A stretch of DNA of 64,000 nt from Alistipes sp. (GTDB lineage Bacteria; Bacteroidota; Bacteroidia; Bacteroidales; Rikenellaceae): the NCBI GenBank assembly GCA_017437045.1, contig JAFSBY010000015.1, positions 1 through 64,000 on the forward strand, written 5' to 3'. Of the stretch, positions 7,693 through 17,700 are shown piece by piece. Below the pieces are notes generated by a model, which saw only the letters and a program-made list of their open reading frames with translations, did no database searches and had not been told where the DNA came from. Each line of letters opens with the position of its first letter. The first letter of the stretch is position 1. A program made the translations under genes and the position numbers.

Positions 7693-9480
7693 ATGAAACA
7701 ATTTTACACCCTTCTGTTGTGGGCGCTGGCCATGGTGCTGCCGTCGGCCGCGAATGCTGCCCCTGTGAAGGTCGAAAAGGCCAAAGCCGTGGCCGTCGAT
7801 TTCTTCGCAAAATCGACTCCGACCCGTGCAGCCGTCTCGCTCGAACTCGTCTGGGATGGCGAGGATGCTGTGACGCGAGGTGCGGAGGAGCCTGCTCTCT
7901 TTGTCTTTAACCGTACGGATGGTCCCGGTTTTGTGATGGTGGCCGGTGACGATGCCTCGGCTCCGATTCTGGGCTATTCGTTTGAAAATTCGTTTGGCGA
8001 TCCCAACCAGATGCCCGCACACATGAAGTGGTGGTTTGACGGCTATGCCAAGATGATCCGCGCCGCACGTGCCGCCGGTCTGCAGCCCAATGCAGGTTGG
8101 GTGCAGAAGCCCGCAGCGGGTGCTCCGGTGCGTGAGCTTCAGACCGCATTGTGGGATCAGGGTGCCCCCTTCAACAACGAGTGCCCCACCATCCCGGGTG
8201 GTAAGGCGGTGTCGGGTTGTGTGCAGACGGCTGCCGGTATTGTCATGAAGTACCACCGTTGGCCGACCAACCCCACGGGTACGATCCCGGGATATGTCTC
8301 GTCGCCGCACAACATCTCGATGCCCGCCCGTGAGTTGAAGCCCTACAACTGGGATTTGATGCTTGATAATTATACGGGCACCTACACCTCGGAGCAAGGT
8401 GCCGAGGTGGCTCGTCTGATGGTGGATCTGGGTACGGGTAACAAAGCGATGTACAATAGCGCAACGGGAGCCTTTACCTCGTATCTGGTATCGACCTTGG
8501 GAACCTATATGCAATATAATAAGGGTATGCGCATAGCCTATCGTGATAGCTACTCGGATGAGGAGTGGGCTGCTTTGATCCGCAACGAGATCGACCACCA
8601 CGGTCCGGTGATCTACTCGGGCTATGGCAATGAGGGTGGTCACGCCTTTGTGCTCGACGGTTATGCCGATGATGGCACGTTCCGCTTTAACTGGGGTTGG
8701 AGTGGCTCGGCAAATGGCTACTATTCGGTGTACAACATGGTTCCGAATGGTTCCGGTTACAATTTCGGGGCGGGTCAGGAGATCATCCGCGACCTCTATC
8801 CCGATAAGGAGGGTACGACCGTAGCGACCGATGACCTGAAATTGGTTGCAGCCCAGCTGAATGATGGAAGTGTCTGTCCGGGCCTGAATGCCTTTACGAC
8901 CACCTTTGTGAAGGGGCAGCCTTTCGAGGCAATGGTTACCTTCTTGAATCTCTCGACGCAGACCTACTCGGGTCGTGTCGGTCTGGCTGTCTATTCGCAG
9001 AGCGGTGCGCTTAAAGAGGTCCTCTATGAGGCAACGACCTCGTTGGGCGGCGTTACGCAGAATGGAGAACTTTCGTTGAAGCTGATCAATCCGAAGAACT
9101 GCGTGATCACGAATACCATTGCACGTGGCGATCGTCTGCGTGCCATCTTCTGGGATCGTGGCGCAGAGGCGTGGGTACCGATGGATTGCTACGAGTCGGG
9201 TGCACAGCGCGAGATCATCATCAGCCCCGAGACGCTCGATGCCAAAACGATTGCTGCCGGCTCGTCGATCGCCTACGATCGCACGACCAAGCAGCTGACG
9301 CTGCAGACCTATGCCGAGCTGACCTATCAGATCACCTCGGCCGAGGGGCAGACCGTGCAGTCGGGCACCTCGGAGGGTAAGGCCATGTCCTTTGAGATGG
9401 CTGCAGGCAGCTACACGTTGTCGATCACCGATCCGGCAGCCGAGACGAATGGTACCTACTCGGTGCGTCTGAAATTCTAA
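7693..9480 (+). CDS. C10 family secreted cysteine protease (streptopain-like)
   Basis: The 595-residue precursor has a signal peptide (cleavage after about residue 22, ANA) and an inhibitory N-terminal prodomain of the streptopain type. The C10 peptidase domain shows catalytic Cys176 in VSGCVQTA and His317 in GGHAFVLDGY, followed by the conserved NWGWSG segment (Asn333 region). The C-terminal part (about 400-595) looks like beta-sandwich modules. C10 enzymes include streptococcal SpeB and Bacteroides fragilis Bfp and degrade extracellular proteins. The start with the signal peptide was chosen over one twelve codons upstream. The next gene follows after a short gap. Confidence 0.9.
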   Translation: MKQFYTLLLWALAMVLPSAANAAPVKVEKAKAVAVDFFAKSTPTRAAVSLELVWDGEDAVTRGAEEPALFVFNRTDGPGFVMVAGDDASAPILGYSFENSFGDPNQMPAHMKWWFDGYAKMIRAARAAGLQPNAGWVQKPAAGAPVRELQTALWDQGAPFNNECPTIPGGKAVSGCVQTAAGIVMKYHRWPTNPTGTIPGYVSSPHNISMPARELKPYNWDLMLDNYTGTYTSEQGAEVARLMVDLGTGNKAMYNSATGAFTSYLVSTLGTYMQYNKGMRIAYRDSYSDEEWAALIRNEIDHHGPVIYSGYGNEGGHAFVLDGYADDGTFRFNWGWSGSANGYYSVYNMVPNGSGYNFGAGQEIIRDLYPDKEGTTVATDDLKLVAAQLNDGSVCPGLNAFTTTFVKGQPFEAMVTFLNLSTQTYSGRVGLAVYSQSGALKEVLYEATTSLGGVTQNGELSLKLINPKNCVITNTIARGDRLRAIFWDRGAEAWVPMDCYESGAQREIIISPETLDAKTIAAGSSIAYDRTTKQLTLQTYAELTYQITSAEGQTVQSGTSEGKAMSFEMAAGSYTLSITDPAAETNGTYSVRLKF

Positions 9481-9507
9481 CATCAACCCCTAAAAATGAT
9501 TACTACC

Positions 9508-10602
9508 ATGAAAAAATTGGCAATCTATACGCTTGGCCTGCTGCTGGCTGCTGCTTCGACCTCCTGCTCGTCGGGTGGTGGCGGTGAGAGCCTGGTTGAG
9601 GCTACCTTCACCACGACCGTGAGCCGTGCCGATGTGCTCACCGATTTGGCGGGTGAATCGCAGATGATGATCTATCGCAACACCGAGAATTCAATCAGCA
9701 AGGGTACGCCCGTGGCGTCGCAGCTGGTCAATTCGGGCGGTGTGTGGAAGGGTGTTCCGGCACTGAAGCTCAACCCGAACGAGACGGCCTATTTCTGGGC
9801 TGCCTATCCCTTCAATGCCCTGGCTACCGATCCGACGGCCTATCCGATTGCGGTCGCTGATCAGGTCGATGTGCTCTATTCGGGTAACTATGTGACGGCT
9901 ACCTATGAGAAGCCCGAGGCAGCACTGAAGATGCGCCACGCCATGGCCATCATGACCTTCAATATCAATAGCTACGTACAGGGTACGCTGCAGTCGATCA
10001 CGGTCGAGGGTGCCGATTTCCCGATCGAAGGTACGATGCGTGTGGCAAGTGGTAAGATCACGGCGACTGAGTTTGGCTCGGTGACGCACGCTTGCAATGT
10101 AGCTTTGGGTGCTTCGAATCCGGCACCGAGTCTGTTTGTGATTCCGGTGGGAAATACGTTGAAAGAGCCGGTAAAGGTCACCTTTGCCGTGAGTGGTAAG
10201 AGCTATAGCTGCACGCTGCCGACGAGTGCTATGCCGGCGTTGAACAACACGCAGTATGTCTATCCGCTGACCCTGACCGAGCAGGGTATCCAGCTCCACG
10301 CCGATCGCATCGCGCAGGAGGATCTGGAGAACGAGCCCGTTGCTCCGGAGCAGACCGACTACTACGGTGTGCTGAAGGTCGTACACTCGAATGCAAGCTA
10401 TACGGTACCGACCTTTGCCGGTACCAACTTCTCTGGTTTTGCCTATTGGGGTGATGGCCAGAGTAGCCCGCTGGGCGAGTCGGTATCGTATGTCTATCAG
10501 TCGGCCGCTCCCTATACGGTTACCTTTGACCTGTGGAATGCCACGTCGGTACAGTTTGGCGATTTGGCCGGCATTGAGGAGGTAGATTTTACGAAGTTCT
10601 AA
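9508..10602 (+). CDS. Fimbrillin-family lipoprotein
   Basis: The 364-residue protein has a lipoprotein signal with Cys20 (ASTSC). The remainder is beta-rich with the pattern of fimbrillin/Mfa-like proteins: a region around LKMRHAMAIMTF typical of the start of the second half of Mfa-like folds, and repeated Thr/Val strands. Such proteins polymerise as fimbriae or serve as tip or anchor subunits on the cell surface. An upstream ATG at 9496 is possible but adds only four residues. It lies 27 bases after the C10 protease, so the two are probably co-transcribed. A family of C10 proteases is known to be paired with inhibitors, but this protein is far larger than those. Confidence 0.6.
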   Translation: MKKLAIYTLGLLLAAASTSCSSGGGGESLVEATFTTTVSRADVLTDLAGESQMMIYRNTENSISKGTPVASQLVNSGGVWKGVPALKLNPNETAYFWAAYPFNALATDPTAYPIAVADQVDVLYSGNYVTATYEKPEAALKMRHAMAIMTFNINSYVQGTLQSITVEGADFPIEGTMRVASGKITATEFGSVTHACNVALGASNPAPSLFVIPVGNTLKEPVKVTFAVSGKSYSCTLPTSAMPALNNTQYVYPLTLTEQGIQLHADRIAQEDLENEPVAPEQTDYYGVLKVVHSNASYTVPTFAGTNFSGFAYWGDGQSSPLGESVSYVYQSAAPYTVTFDLWNATSVQFGDLAGIEEVDFTKF

Positions 10603-10630
10603 TAGGGAACTACCATTTTACGCCTAAAAA

Positions 10631-10750
10631 GAAGTGGTCTAACAAGGTGATTTCTACGTTACGCTTACCCTCAAAATGCTCATTTACGCCGAGTAAACTG
10701 CGCTTTTTCGGGCTACGCAAGCCTTGAAATCCCGCTTGTTATACAACTTC
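10631..10750. repeat. Gene-end hairpin repeat, copy A
   Basis: The arms begin GAAGTGGTCTAACAAGG and end with a near-complement closing in AACTTC. The inner region shares with other copies the blocks TTTCTaCGTTACGCTT near the left and TACGCAAGCCTTGAAAT near the right. Related copies are at 34221, 39983, 55146, and a fragment at 3866. Confidence 0.7.
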
Positions 10751-10758
10751 TAACAAAA

Positions 10759-10855
10759 TGGGGCTTTCTAACAAGTCTAATTTTAACGATTTCACCCCCG
10801 CCAGAAGTACATCTGACGGGGGTGATTTCCATTTTTGAGGACTTGTTGGATAGCC
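10759..10855. terminator. Bidirectional two-tier terminator
   Basis: The outer arms GGGGCTTTCTAACAAGTC and GACTTGTTGGATAGCCCC pair with two mismatches. The inner arms ACCCCCGcCAGA and TCTGaCGGGGGT form a second stem. TTTTTT follows on the plus strand. It lies between the converging fimbrillin and LytTR genes. Confidence 0.75.
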
Positions 10856-10893
10856 CCTTTTTTGCTTGAGAAGCGACCTTGGCCGACAGATGC

Positions 10894-11670
10894 CTAATTC
10901 TCACCCTCCAACCAGGCGATAAAATCACTCGTGCGCGAACGGCTGACAAAGACCTCGAAGTCGGGTTGCGGCTTCAGGGTGACCTTCAGACGATTCGAGG
11001 GGTGCTTCGAGAGGCTGCCGATAGCAGTGATGCAGACCGTGCAGTTGCGCGAAATGCGGAAAAAACGTTGTGGATCGAGTTGCTCGGAGACCGTGTCGAG
11101 CGAAGCGTCGAGGATGTAGCGACGATTCTCGTCGGTGACCAGATGGGTGCTCTTATCCTCGGCATAGATATAGGCTACATGCTCGATGTCGATGATCGAG
11201 AGACGATCGCCAAATTTGATCACGAAGCGGCGTTTGTAGTTGGTGCTCTCACCCCGCAGGGCCTCGCGCAGGAGGTGTATGTCGAGCGGCTGCTCCTGTT
11301 CGCTGCGCAACAGTACGCGACAACGCTCCACAGCAGCCTGAAGCTGCTCGGGGTCGATCGGCTTGAGCAGATAGTCGATGCTGTTGACGCGGAAGGCCTT
11401 CACGGCATAACTGTCGTAGGCGGTCGTGATGATCACCTTGGCTTGGATCGAAGTCTGGGCAAAGATGTCAAAGCACATGCCGTCCGAGAGTTCGACATCC
11501 ATGAAGATGATGTCGGCGTGGTTTGAACTTTTTTGCAGCCACTCTACGGCTCCTTGTACGGAGCTGCAAATGCCCGCAATGTGTAGCTCCGGAAAGCTCT
11601 TCAAGGCGCGTTGCAGGTTCGCTTGCGCCGGAATTTCATCCTCTATGATCAGTACGTTGTATTCGCTCAT
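10894..11670 (-). CDS. LytTR-type response regulator
   Basis: The 258-residue protein has an N-terminal receiver domain (Asp58 as phosphoacceptor in IFMDVE; acidic pocket at 10-12; Thr in ITTAYDS; Lys103 in LLKP) and a C-terminal LytTR DNA-binding domain (about 150-258, RISRNCTVCITAI). It should bind direct repeats upstream of target genes when phosphorylated by the partner kinase, whose gene overlaps it by four bases. The position beside the starch locus suggests it controls those genes, though no binding site was identified. Confidence 0.9.
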   Translation of the reverse strand: MSEYNVLIIEDEIPAQANLQRALKSFPELHIAGICSSVQGAVEWLQKSSNHADIIFMDVELSDGMCFDIFAQTSIQAKVIITTAYDSYAVKAFRVNSIDYLLKPIDPEQLQAAVERCRVLLRSEQEQPLDIHLLREALRGESTNYKRRFVIKFGDRLSIIDIEHVAYIYAEDKSTHLVTDENRRYILDASLDTVSEQLDPQRFFRISRNCTVCITAIGSLSKHPSNRLKVTLKPQPDFEVFVSRSRTSDFIAWLEGEN

Positions 11671-13037
11671 AGTAAGGGAAGTTTGACGATATATTCGGTT
11701 TTGGTTGGTTCGATCTGAATGGTGCGGCCGGCCAAATCCTCGTATTGGCGGCGGATATTCTTCAGTCCCATGCCGGTTGAGGCGTGGGTGCTGAGGCGAG
11801 GTTGCAGGTTGTTGCGGACGATCAAGGTCTCATTGATGACTTCGATCGTGATTGTCAGCGGACGCTCCGGGCTGACCACATTGTGTTTGGTGGCATTCTC
11901 GATGAGTAGCTGCAGACAGCAGGGGATCACGTGGCGTGACAGAGCCTCGCGCGGAATGGCATACTCAATGGTAAATCCATCGGCAAAACGCTCTTGCAGC
12001 AGTTCGGCATATTTGCGGGCAAAGTCCAGCTCCTCGGTGAGCGAGACGAGTTGCTCGTCCTCGGTCTTGAGCATGTAGCGATAGCACTCCGAGAGTTTGC
12101 GAATGAAGGCCGAGGCGCGCTCGGTCTCCTGCTCCTGGACCAGAAAGTCGAGGATGTTGAGCGAATTGAAGAGGAAGTGGGGGTTGATCTGCATCTTCAG
12201 CTTGTTGTACTGAAATTGTGCCAGATGTTTCTTGCCACGCTCGGTGCGCAGCTCGGTGCGCGAGGCGATCACATAAGCGACCAATTTGCAGAGCGCAAAG
12301 ACGATGATGTCGCTCAACAAGACCACGGCAAAGAGCCGCAGGAAGGGAATTAGTGCAAAATCGAGCTCACTGCTGTGGGGAATCTTAAAATAGACGATGG
12401 CCGTAAGCAGCAACGAGAAGAGTCCGACGATTAGCCCCGTACCGATGTATCGGAGCTCCCTGAAGCGGGTCTGTGGCGGGCGCAGGCTGACAAAGATCAC
12501 ATTGCCACACAGCAAGACCAGCAGGGCAAATTGATTGCTCAACAGGCGTTCAAATTCGTCGAAGATGCTTGTCTTGAAATAGTGGGACTCGAAGATCAGC
12601 GTATAGGAGAAGCGGAAGAGCAGAATGGCCGTGATGAGCAGGATGAGTTGCTTCATCGGCACGCTCCATTGGCTGCGCTCTTCGGGCGAAGGAACACGTG
12701 TGCGGGCAAAGAGGTAGATTGACCAGCCGAGGAGTTCGGTGTAGAGTAGGGTCGTGAGGGCCGATGCGGCAATCGGGTTGCTGATCAGCAGTCCGATGAT
12801 TTGGGCACCATACGAACCGAGCAGATAGCCGGCAAAGGTACCGACTAAGGTCAGTGCGGCGATCATCTCGGCGTGCAGTCGGTAGCGGAGTGCAATGATG
12901 ACGATCAGCGAGATGGTCAATATCGTAAGAGGCACGTCGTCCACGTAGTTTACCCAGCGGCTCACGGTGGCAATCAAGGCGTGAGCTGCGGCAAACAGAT
13001 GGATGAGCATCGGTGTCGAAAGCGAGAAATGTTTCAT
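11667..13037 (-). CDS. LytS-type sensor histidine kinase
   Basis: The 456-residue inner-membrane kinase has about seven to eight hydrophobic segments over residues 8-255, then a cytoplasmic His-kinase domain with the family motif QINPHFLFNSL (phosphoacceptor His287), and a C-terminal HATPase region with the N-box (LLIENATKHN) and a GxGLKNI glycine box. The start at 13037 was chosen because it begins directly with the first membrane segment and follows a good promoter; the longer frame runs through that promoter. It is co-transcribed with the LytTR regulator. The ligand is unknown; maltose or maltooligosaccharide is a guess from context. Confidence 0.88.
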   Translation of the reverse strand: MKHFSLSTPMLIHLFAAAHALIATVSRWVNYVDDVPLTILTISLIVIIALRYRLHAEMIAALTLVGTFAGYLLGSYGAQIIGLLISNPIAASALTTLLYTELLGWSIYLFARTRVPSPEERSQWSVPMKQLILLITAILLFRFSYTLIFESHYFKTSIFDEFERLLSNQFALLVLLCGNVIFVSLRPPQTRFRELRYIGTGLIVGLFSLLLTAIVYFKIPHSSELDFALIPFLRLFAVVLLSDIIVFALCKLVAYVIASRTELRTERGKKHLAQFQYNKLKMQINPHFLFNSLNILDFLVQEQETERASAFIRKLSECYRYMLKTEDEQLVSLTEELDFARKYAELLQERFADGFTIEYAIPREALSRHVIPCCLQLLIENATKHNVVSPERPLTITIEVINETLIVRNNLQPRLSTHASTGMGLKNIRRQYEDLAGRTIQIEPTKTEYIVKLPLL

Positions 13038-13060
13038 CCTGCAAGGTTGGTTTGGGAGAA

Positions 13061-13092
13061 TAAAGGTAGTTTCTTTTTGTGGTTTTTGCAAA
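13061..13092 (-). promoter_or_regulatory. Promoter for the LytS-LytTR operon
   Basis: On the minus strand TTTG (13089-13092) is followed after 20 bases by TACCTTTA (13061-13068), one base from the TAnnTTTG consensus, 23 bases upstream of the start. Confidence 0.6.
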
Positions 13093-13192
13093 TTTTCTTT
13101 TGGTTTCTGATCATTTTTGCCTTTTTTGCACATCTTTCGTCCCCCTGCTTTGGCCGTTCGTCCGTGCTATGTTGCCATTCGTCGGTCGGGAA

Positions 13193-13223
13193 TTTGTTGT
13201 TTCATATACCTTTTTTATATTTG
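13193..13223 (+). promoter_or_regulatory. Promoter for the starch-locus permease (likely whole operon)
   Basis: TTTG at 13193-13196 and TATATTTG at 13216-13223 are 19 bases apart, a full consensus match. The start codon of the permease is 46 bases downstream. No further strong promoter was found before susC, so it may drive the operon. Confidence 0.7.
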
Positions 13224-13269
13224 TATGACCAAAAGCCGAAAACGAATAACTAAAAACCTTAAAATACCG

Positions 13270-14658
13270 ATGAGAAAACCCGATTTGTCGTTCTGGCAAC
13301 TGTGGAATCTGAGTTTCGGATTCTTCGGTGTGCAGATTGCCTATGCACTTCAGAGTGCAAACATCAGCCGCATCTTTGCGACGCTTGGTGCCGATCCCCA
13401 CACGTTGAGCTTTTTCTGGATCCTGCCCCCGTTGATGGGTATGCTCGTACAGCCGATCGTCGGCTCGATGAGCGATAAGACGTGGTGCAAATGGGGTCGC
13501 CGTAAGCCCTATCTCTATCTGGGTGCGCTGGTGGCTGTGGCCGTGATGGCCTTCTTGCCCAACTCTGGTTCGTTGGGCCTGACCGTAAAAGCCGCGCTGG
13601 TCTTTGCAACGATCATGCTCATGTTGCTCGATACGTCGATCAATATGGCCATGCAACCCTTCAAGATGATGGTGGGTGATATGGTCAATGACCAACAGAA
13701 GACGAAGGCCTACTCGATCCAGTCGTTGCTCTGCAATGCCGGTTCGTTGGTCGGTTATCTGTTGCCCATTGGTCTGACCATGATTGGCGTGCAAAACGAA
13801 TTGCCCGAGGGTGTTACGGGCGTGATCCCCGATTCAGTGACCTGGTCGTTCTATATTGGCGCTGCGGTGCTGATCCTCTGTGTGCTCTATACGGGTGCTA
13901 CCGTGCGGGAGATGAACCCCGAGCAGTATGCCGCCTTCCACGGCATCAAGGAGGAGGAGAAGCAGGAGTCGCAGAACTTCGTCAAACTGCTCATGAAGGC
14001 CCCTTCGGCCTTCTGGACGATCGGTTTGGTGCAGTTCTTCTCGTGGTTGGCCTTCCTCTATATGTGGACCTATACGACCGGTGGCATCGCCGAGACGGTG
14101 TGGAATACGCTCGAACCGACCTCGAAGGCCTATCAAGAGGCCGGAAACTGGACCGGCGTGCTGTTTGCCGTGCAGGCCGTAGGCTCGATTCTCTGGGCGA
14201 TGGTTCTGCCGCTCTTCGGTAAGGCGAAGGTGGGCTATGCCGTGAGTCTGGTTATTGGTGGTATCGGTTTTATCTCGACCAATTACATCAACGATCCCTA
14301 TCTGCTCTTTATCTCCTACGCATTGATCGGATGTGCATGGGCCGCCATGTTGGCCATGCCGTTTGCTATGCTGACCCGTTCGCTTTCGGGTAAATCGTTG
14401 GGCTCGTATCTGGGCTTGTTCAACTGCACGATTTGCCTGCCGCAGATCATTGCTGCGCTCGTGGGCGGCTTCTTCCTGAAGGGCTTTGCCGGTAAGGAGG
14501 TGATCGTGAAGAAGGAGGTACTGATCGAGGGTGAGACGATTCTGCAGGATGTGCCCGTCTATGAGGGGCAGATCGTGATGCTGTTCGTGGCCGGTGTGGC
14601 TCTCTTCCTGGCAGCTGCCGCCGTCTTCCTGATTCGTGAGAAAAAACAGGAGGCGTAG
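13270..14658 (+). CDS. GPH/SLC45-type MFS sugar permease (maltose-type)
   Basis: The 462-residue inner-membrane transporter has about twelve helices and the conserved N-terminal pattern LSFGFFGVQIAYALQSANISR, GSMSDKTWCKWGRRKPY after helix 2, and an RSLSGKSLGSYLG segment in the C half. These are typical of the family that imports maltose/maltodextrins in Bacteroidota and sucrose in plants. It is the first gene of the starch locus and would take products of the GH13 enzymes from periplasm to cytosol. The ATG at 13270 was chosen: an upstream extension of 51 codons would cross the promoter. Confidence 0.85.
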   Translation: MRKPDLSFWQLWNLSFGFFGVQIAYALQSANISRIFATLGADPHTLSFFWILPPLMGMLVQPIVGSMSDKTWCKWGRRKPYLYLGALVAVAVMAFLPNSGSLGLTVKAALVFATIMLMLLDTSINMAMQPFKMMVGDMVNDQQKTKAYSIQSLLCNAGSLVGYLLPIGLTMIGVQNELPEGVTGVIPDSVTWSFYIGAAVLILCVLYTGATVREMNPEQYAAFHGIKEEEKQESQNFVKLLMKAPSAFWTIGLVQFFSWLAFLYMWTYTTGGIAETVWNTLEPTSKAYQEAGNWTGVLFAVQAVGSILWAMVLPLFGKAKVGYAVSLVIGGIGFISTNYINDPYLLFISYALIGCAWAAMLAMPFAMLTRSLSGKSLGSYLGLFNCTICLPQIIAALVGGFFLKGFAGKEVIVKKEVLIEGETILQDVPVYEGQIVMLFVAGVALFLAAAAVFLIREKKQEA

Positions 14659-14745
14659 GCTTCAACAATCGGTTTGGCTGAAATGAAAGCAAAACAAATC
14701 ATAAACAACAAACAAAACTAATTACTAACTAACTAAAAAAGTGCT

Positions 14746-17700
14746 ATGAGAAAGTTTCTCGCTATGTGCTTGGGTCTGATGCTGATAGGCATCGCGACCC
14801 CCCCCCTTGCGCAGGCCCAAAGCGGTGCCTACAAGGTGGAAGGCGTAGTGGTGGACGCTGCCGGATTCCCGGTAATCGGTGCAACGATTATCGAGGTCGG
14901 AACCACCAACGGTACGACGACCGACATCGACGGTAAGTACGTACTGACAGTTAAGGACGGCAATTCGGTCGTTACGATCAGCTATGTCGGTTATACGACC
15001 GTCGAGCTGGTTGCATCGTCGGATGCCTTGAAGAATGTAACGCTGCAGGAGGACCTGATGACCCTCGATGAGGTGGTCGTGATCGGTTATGGTGGCGTGA
15101 AGAAGAACGACATGACCGGTTCGGTGGTGGCCATCAAGGCCGAGGACATCAACCGCGGTGCCGTGACCTCGCCCGATCAGCTCATGATGGGTAAGGTTCC
15201 GGGTCTGCTCGTAACGCCCGCTTCGGGTGAGCCGGGTGCCGGTGCTACGATCCGTATTCGTGGTAACGCGTCGCTGAATGCCTCGAACGACCCGCTGATC
15301 GTCATCGACGGTGTGCCCGTGACGAACGAGGGTGGTGCCGGTATGGGTAACTCGCTCGCTTCGGTAAACCCGAACGATATCGAGTCGATGACCGTCCTGA
15401 AGGATGCTTCGGCTACGGCTATCTACGGTTCGCGTGCATCGAACGGTGTGATCATCATCACGACGAAGAAGGGTATGGGCAAGGGCCTGCAGGTGAGCTA
15501 CAACTCGAGCTACACGGTGAAGACCAACGCCGGCTCGATCGACGTGATGTCGGGTAGCGAGTTTGCCGACTACATGACCAACAAATACCAGGCTGCTACG
15601 CCGGCTGATGCCGAGAAGATTCAGTCGCTGTTGGGCTATAACGGCAAGATCTACAACTCGGATTGGCAGGATATGATCTACCGCACGGCCTTCACGACCG
15701 ACCACAACATCTCGCTCTACGGTAACACCGAGGGCGGTATCTTCCCCTATCGCATTACGATGGGCTTCAACTACGACCAGGGTACGGTCAAGGGTGGTGA
15801 TAACTCGCGTGTAAACTTGGGTGTGAACTTGGCACCGAAGTTCTTCGACGAGCACCTGACCGCTACGGTGAACGTGAAGGCTGTCTATAATAAGTCGAAC
15901 TGGACGAACAACGCCGTGGGTGCTGCTCTGTCGTATGACCCGACCAAGCCGGTACACTTCTACAATGCCGACGGTTCGGTGAACAAGGATGTAGCCAACG
16001 GTTACTACAACCACGGTGCTTTCGCCTCGAACGGTCAGTTTATGCCCAACGTCAATGCCAGCGCCAACCCGATGTCGGCGCTGAACGACTGGGTTAGCTA
16101 CGGTTCGACCTGGCGTTCGATCGGTAACCTGCAGCTCGACTATAAGATCCACGGTCTGGAGGATCTGCGTCTGAACCTGAACTTGGGTTATGACGTAGCC
16201 GAGACGCGCGGTACGAACTACAACGAGGTGGGTTCGTTCGGTAACATCAAATCGGGTGCCCAGGACGGCTACAACACCTATCGCAATTACAATGCCAACA
16301 CGCTGTTGGAGTTCTATGCTAATTATAATAAGGAGTTCGGCATGCACCGCATCGACGTGATGGGTGGTTACTCGTGGCAGCACAACTTCGTGAAGAACTC
16401 GTCGCTGGCCTACCTGAACAACGATCGCGATCAGATTCACCCGAATCAGGCTACGCCCGAGTCGCGCCTGCCGCACACCTATCAGGAGTACTACCTCGTA
16501 TCGTTCTTCGGTCGTTTGAACTACTCGCTCAACTCGAAGTATCTGTTCACCTTCACGATGCGTCAGGACGGTACGTCGCGCTTCTCGGAGGATAACCGTT
16601 GGGGCTTCTTCCCCTCGGCAGCCTTCGCATGGAACATCGCCCAGGAGAATTTCCTCGTAGATTCGAAGGCTCTGTCGGCCTTGAAACTCCGCCTCGGTTG
16701 GGGTGAGACGGGTCAGCAGGAGGTGCCGGGTGGTTACTATCCCTACATCCCGACCTACGGCTACCTGAACAATGGTAACGCACAGTATATGCCGGGTGTT
16801 GCCGGTACGCTGGCTCCGAACGCTTACAATGCTGCGCTGAAGTGGGAGACCACGACGACGTGGAATGCCGGTTTGGACTTCGGCTTCCTCTCGGGCCGCA
16901 TCAACGGTAGCGTGGATTACTACTACCGCAAGACGACCGATCTGTTGAGCGAGGTAGATATCCCGACGGGTATGAACTTTACGAACCGTCTGCTCTCGAA
17001 CATCGGTGAGATGAAGAACCAGGGTGTCGAGGTATCGTTGAACCTCGTACCGGTACAGACCGAGGATTGGAACTGGTCGGTGAACCTGAATGGTACGTGG
17101 CAGCAGACCGAGATCGGTAAGCTCAACGAGGGTGGTTATGTGAAGGTCGGTGAGACGATGTCGGGTACGGGTGGTGCTTCGGCTATCCACTATCCCGGCT
17201 ACCAGCCCTTCACCTTCTACCTCTTCCAGCAGGCTTATGATGCAAACGGCAAACCGTTGCAGAACACCTACATCGACCGCAATGGTGACGGTACGATCTC
17301 GGAGGACGATAAGTATCTGACCGGTTGCAGCGCAACGCCCGACTTCTACTACGGTATCAGCACGCAGGTGACCTATAAGAATTGGGACTTCGGTATCAAT
17401 GCTCACGGTTCGATCGGTAACGAGGCGATCAACAAGATGGCTGTCGATAACTCGACGACCTTCCAGACCTCGCTCGGTTACGACTACCTGAATAACTACA
17501 ACGAGTACAGCTTCCGCACGGGCTTTACGGGTCAGAACGACTCGAACCAGGCCTACTCGGATCTCTTCATCGAGGATGCTTCGTTCTTCCGCGTCGATGA
17601 CATCAACCTCGGTTACACGTTCCGTGATGTTGGTAAGTCGAAGATGACGATCCGCGTGGCTGCATCGTGCCAGAACGTATTTGTGATTTCGGATTACTCG

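Larger units (their letters stand above)
10603..10893. other. Intergenic region between converging genes, two long hairpins
   Basis: This region contains a gene-end hairpin repeat (10631-10750) and a two-tier terminator (10759-10855); no gene is seen. Confidence 0.6.
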
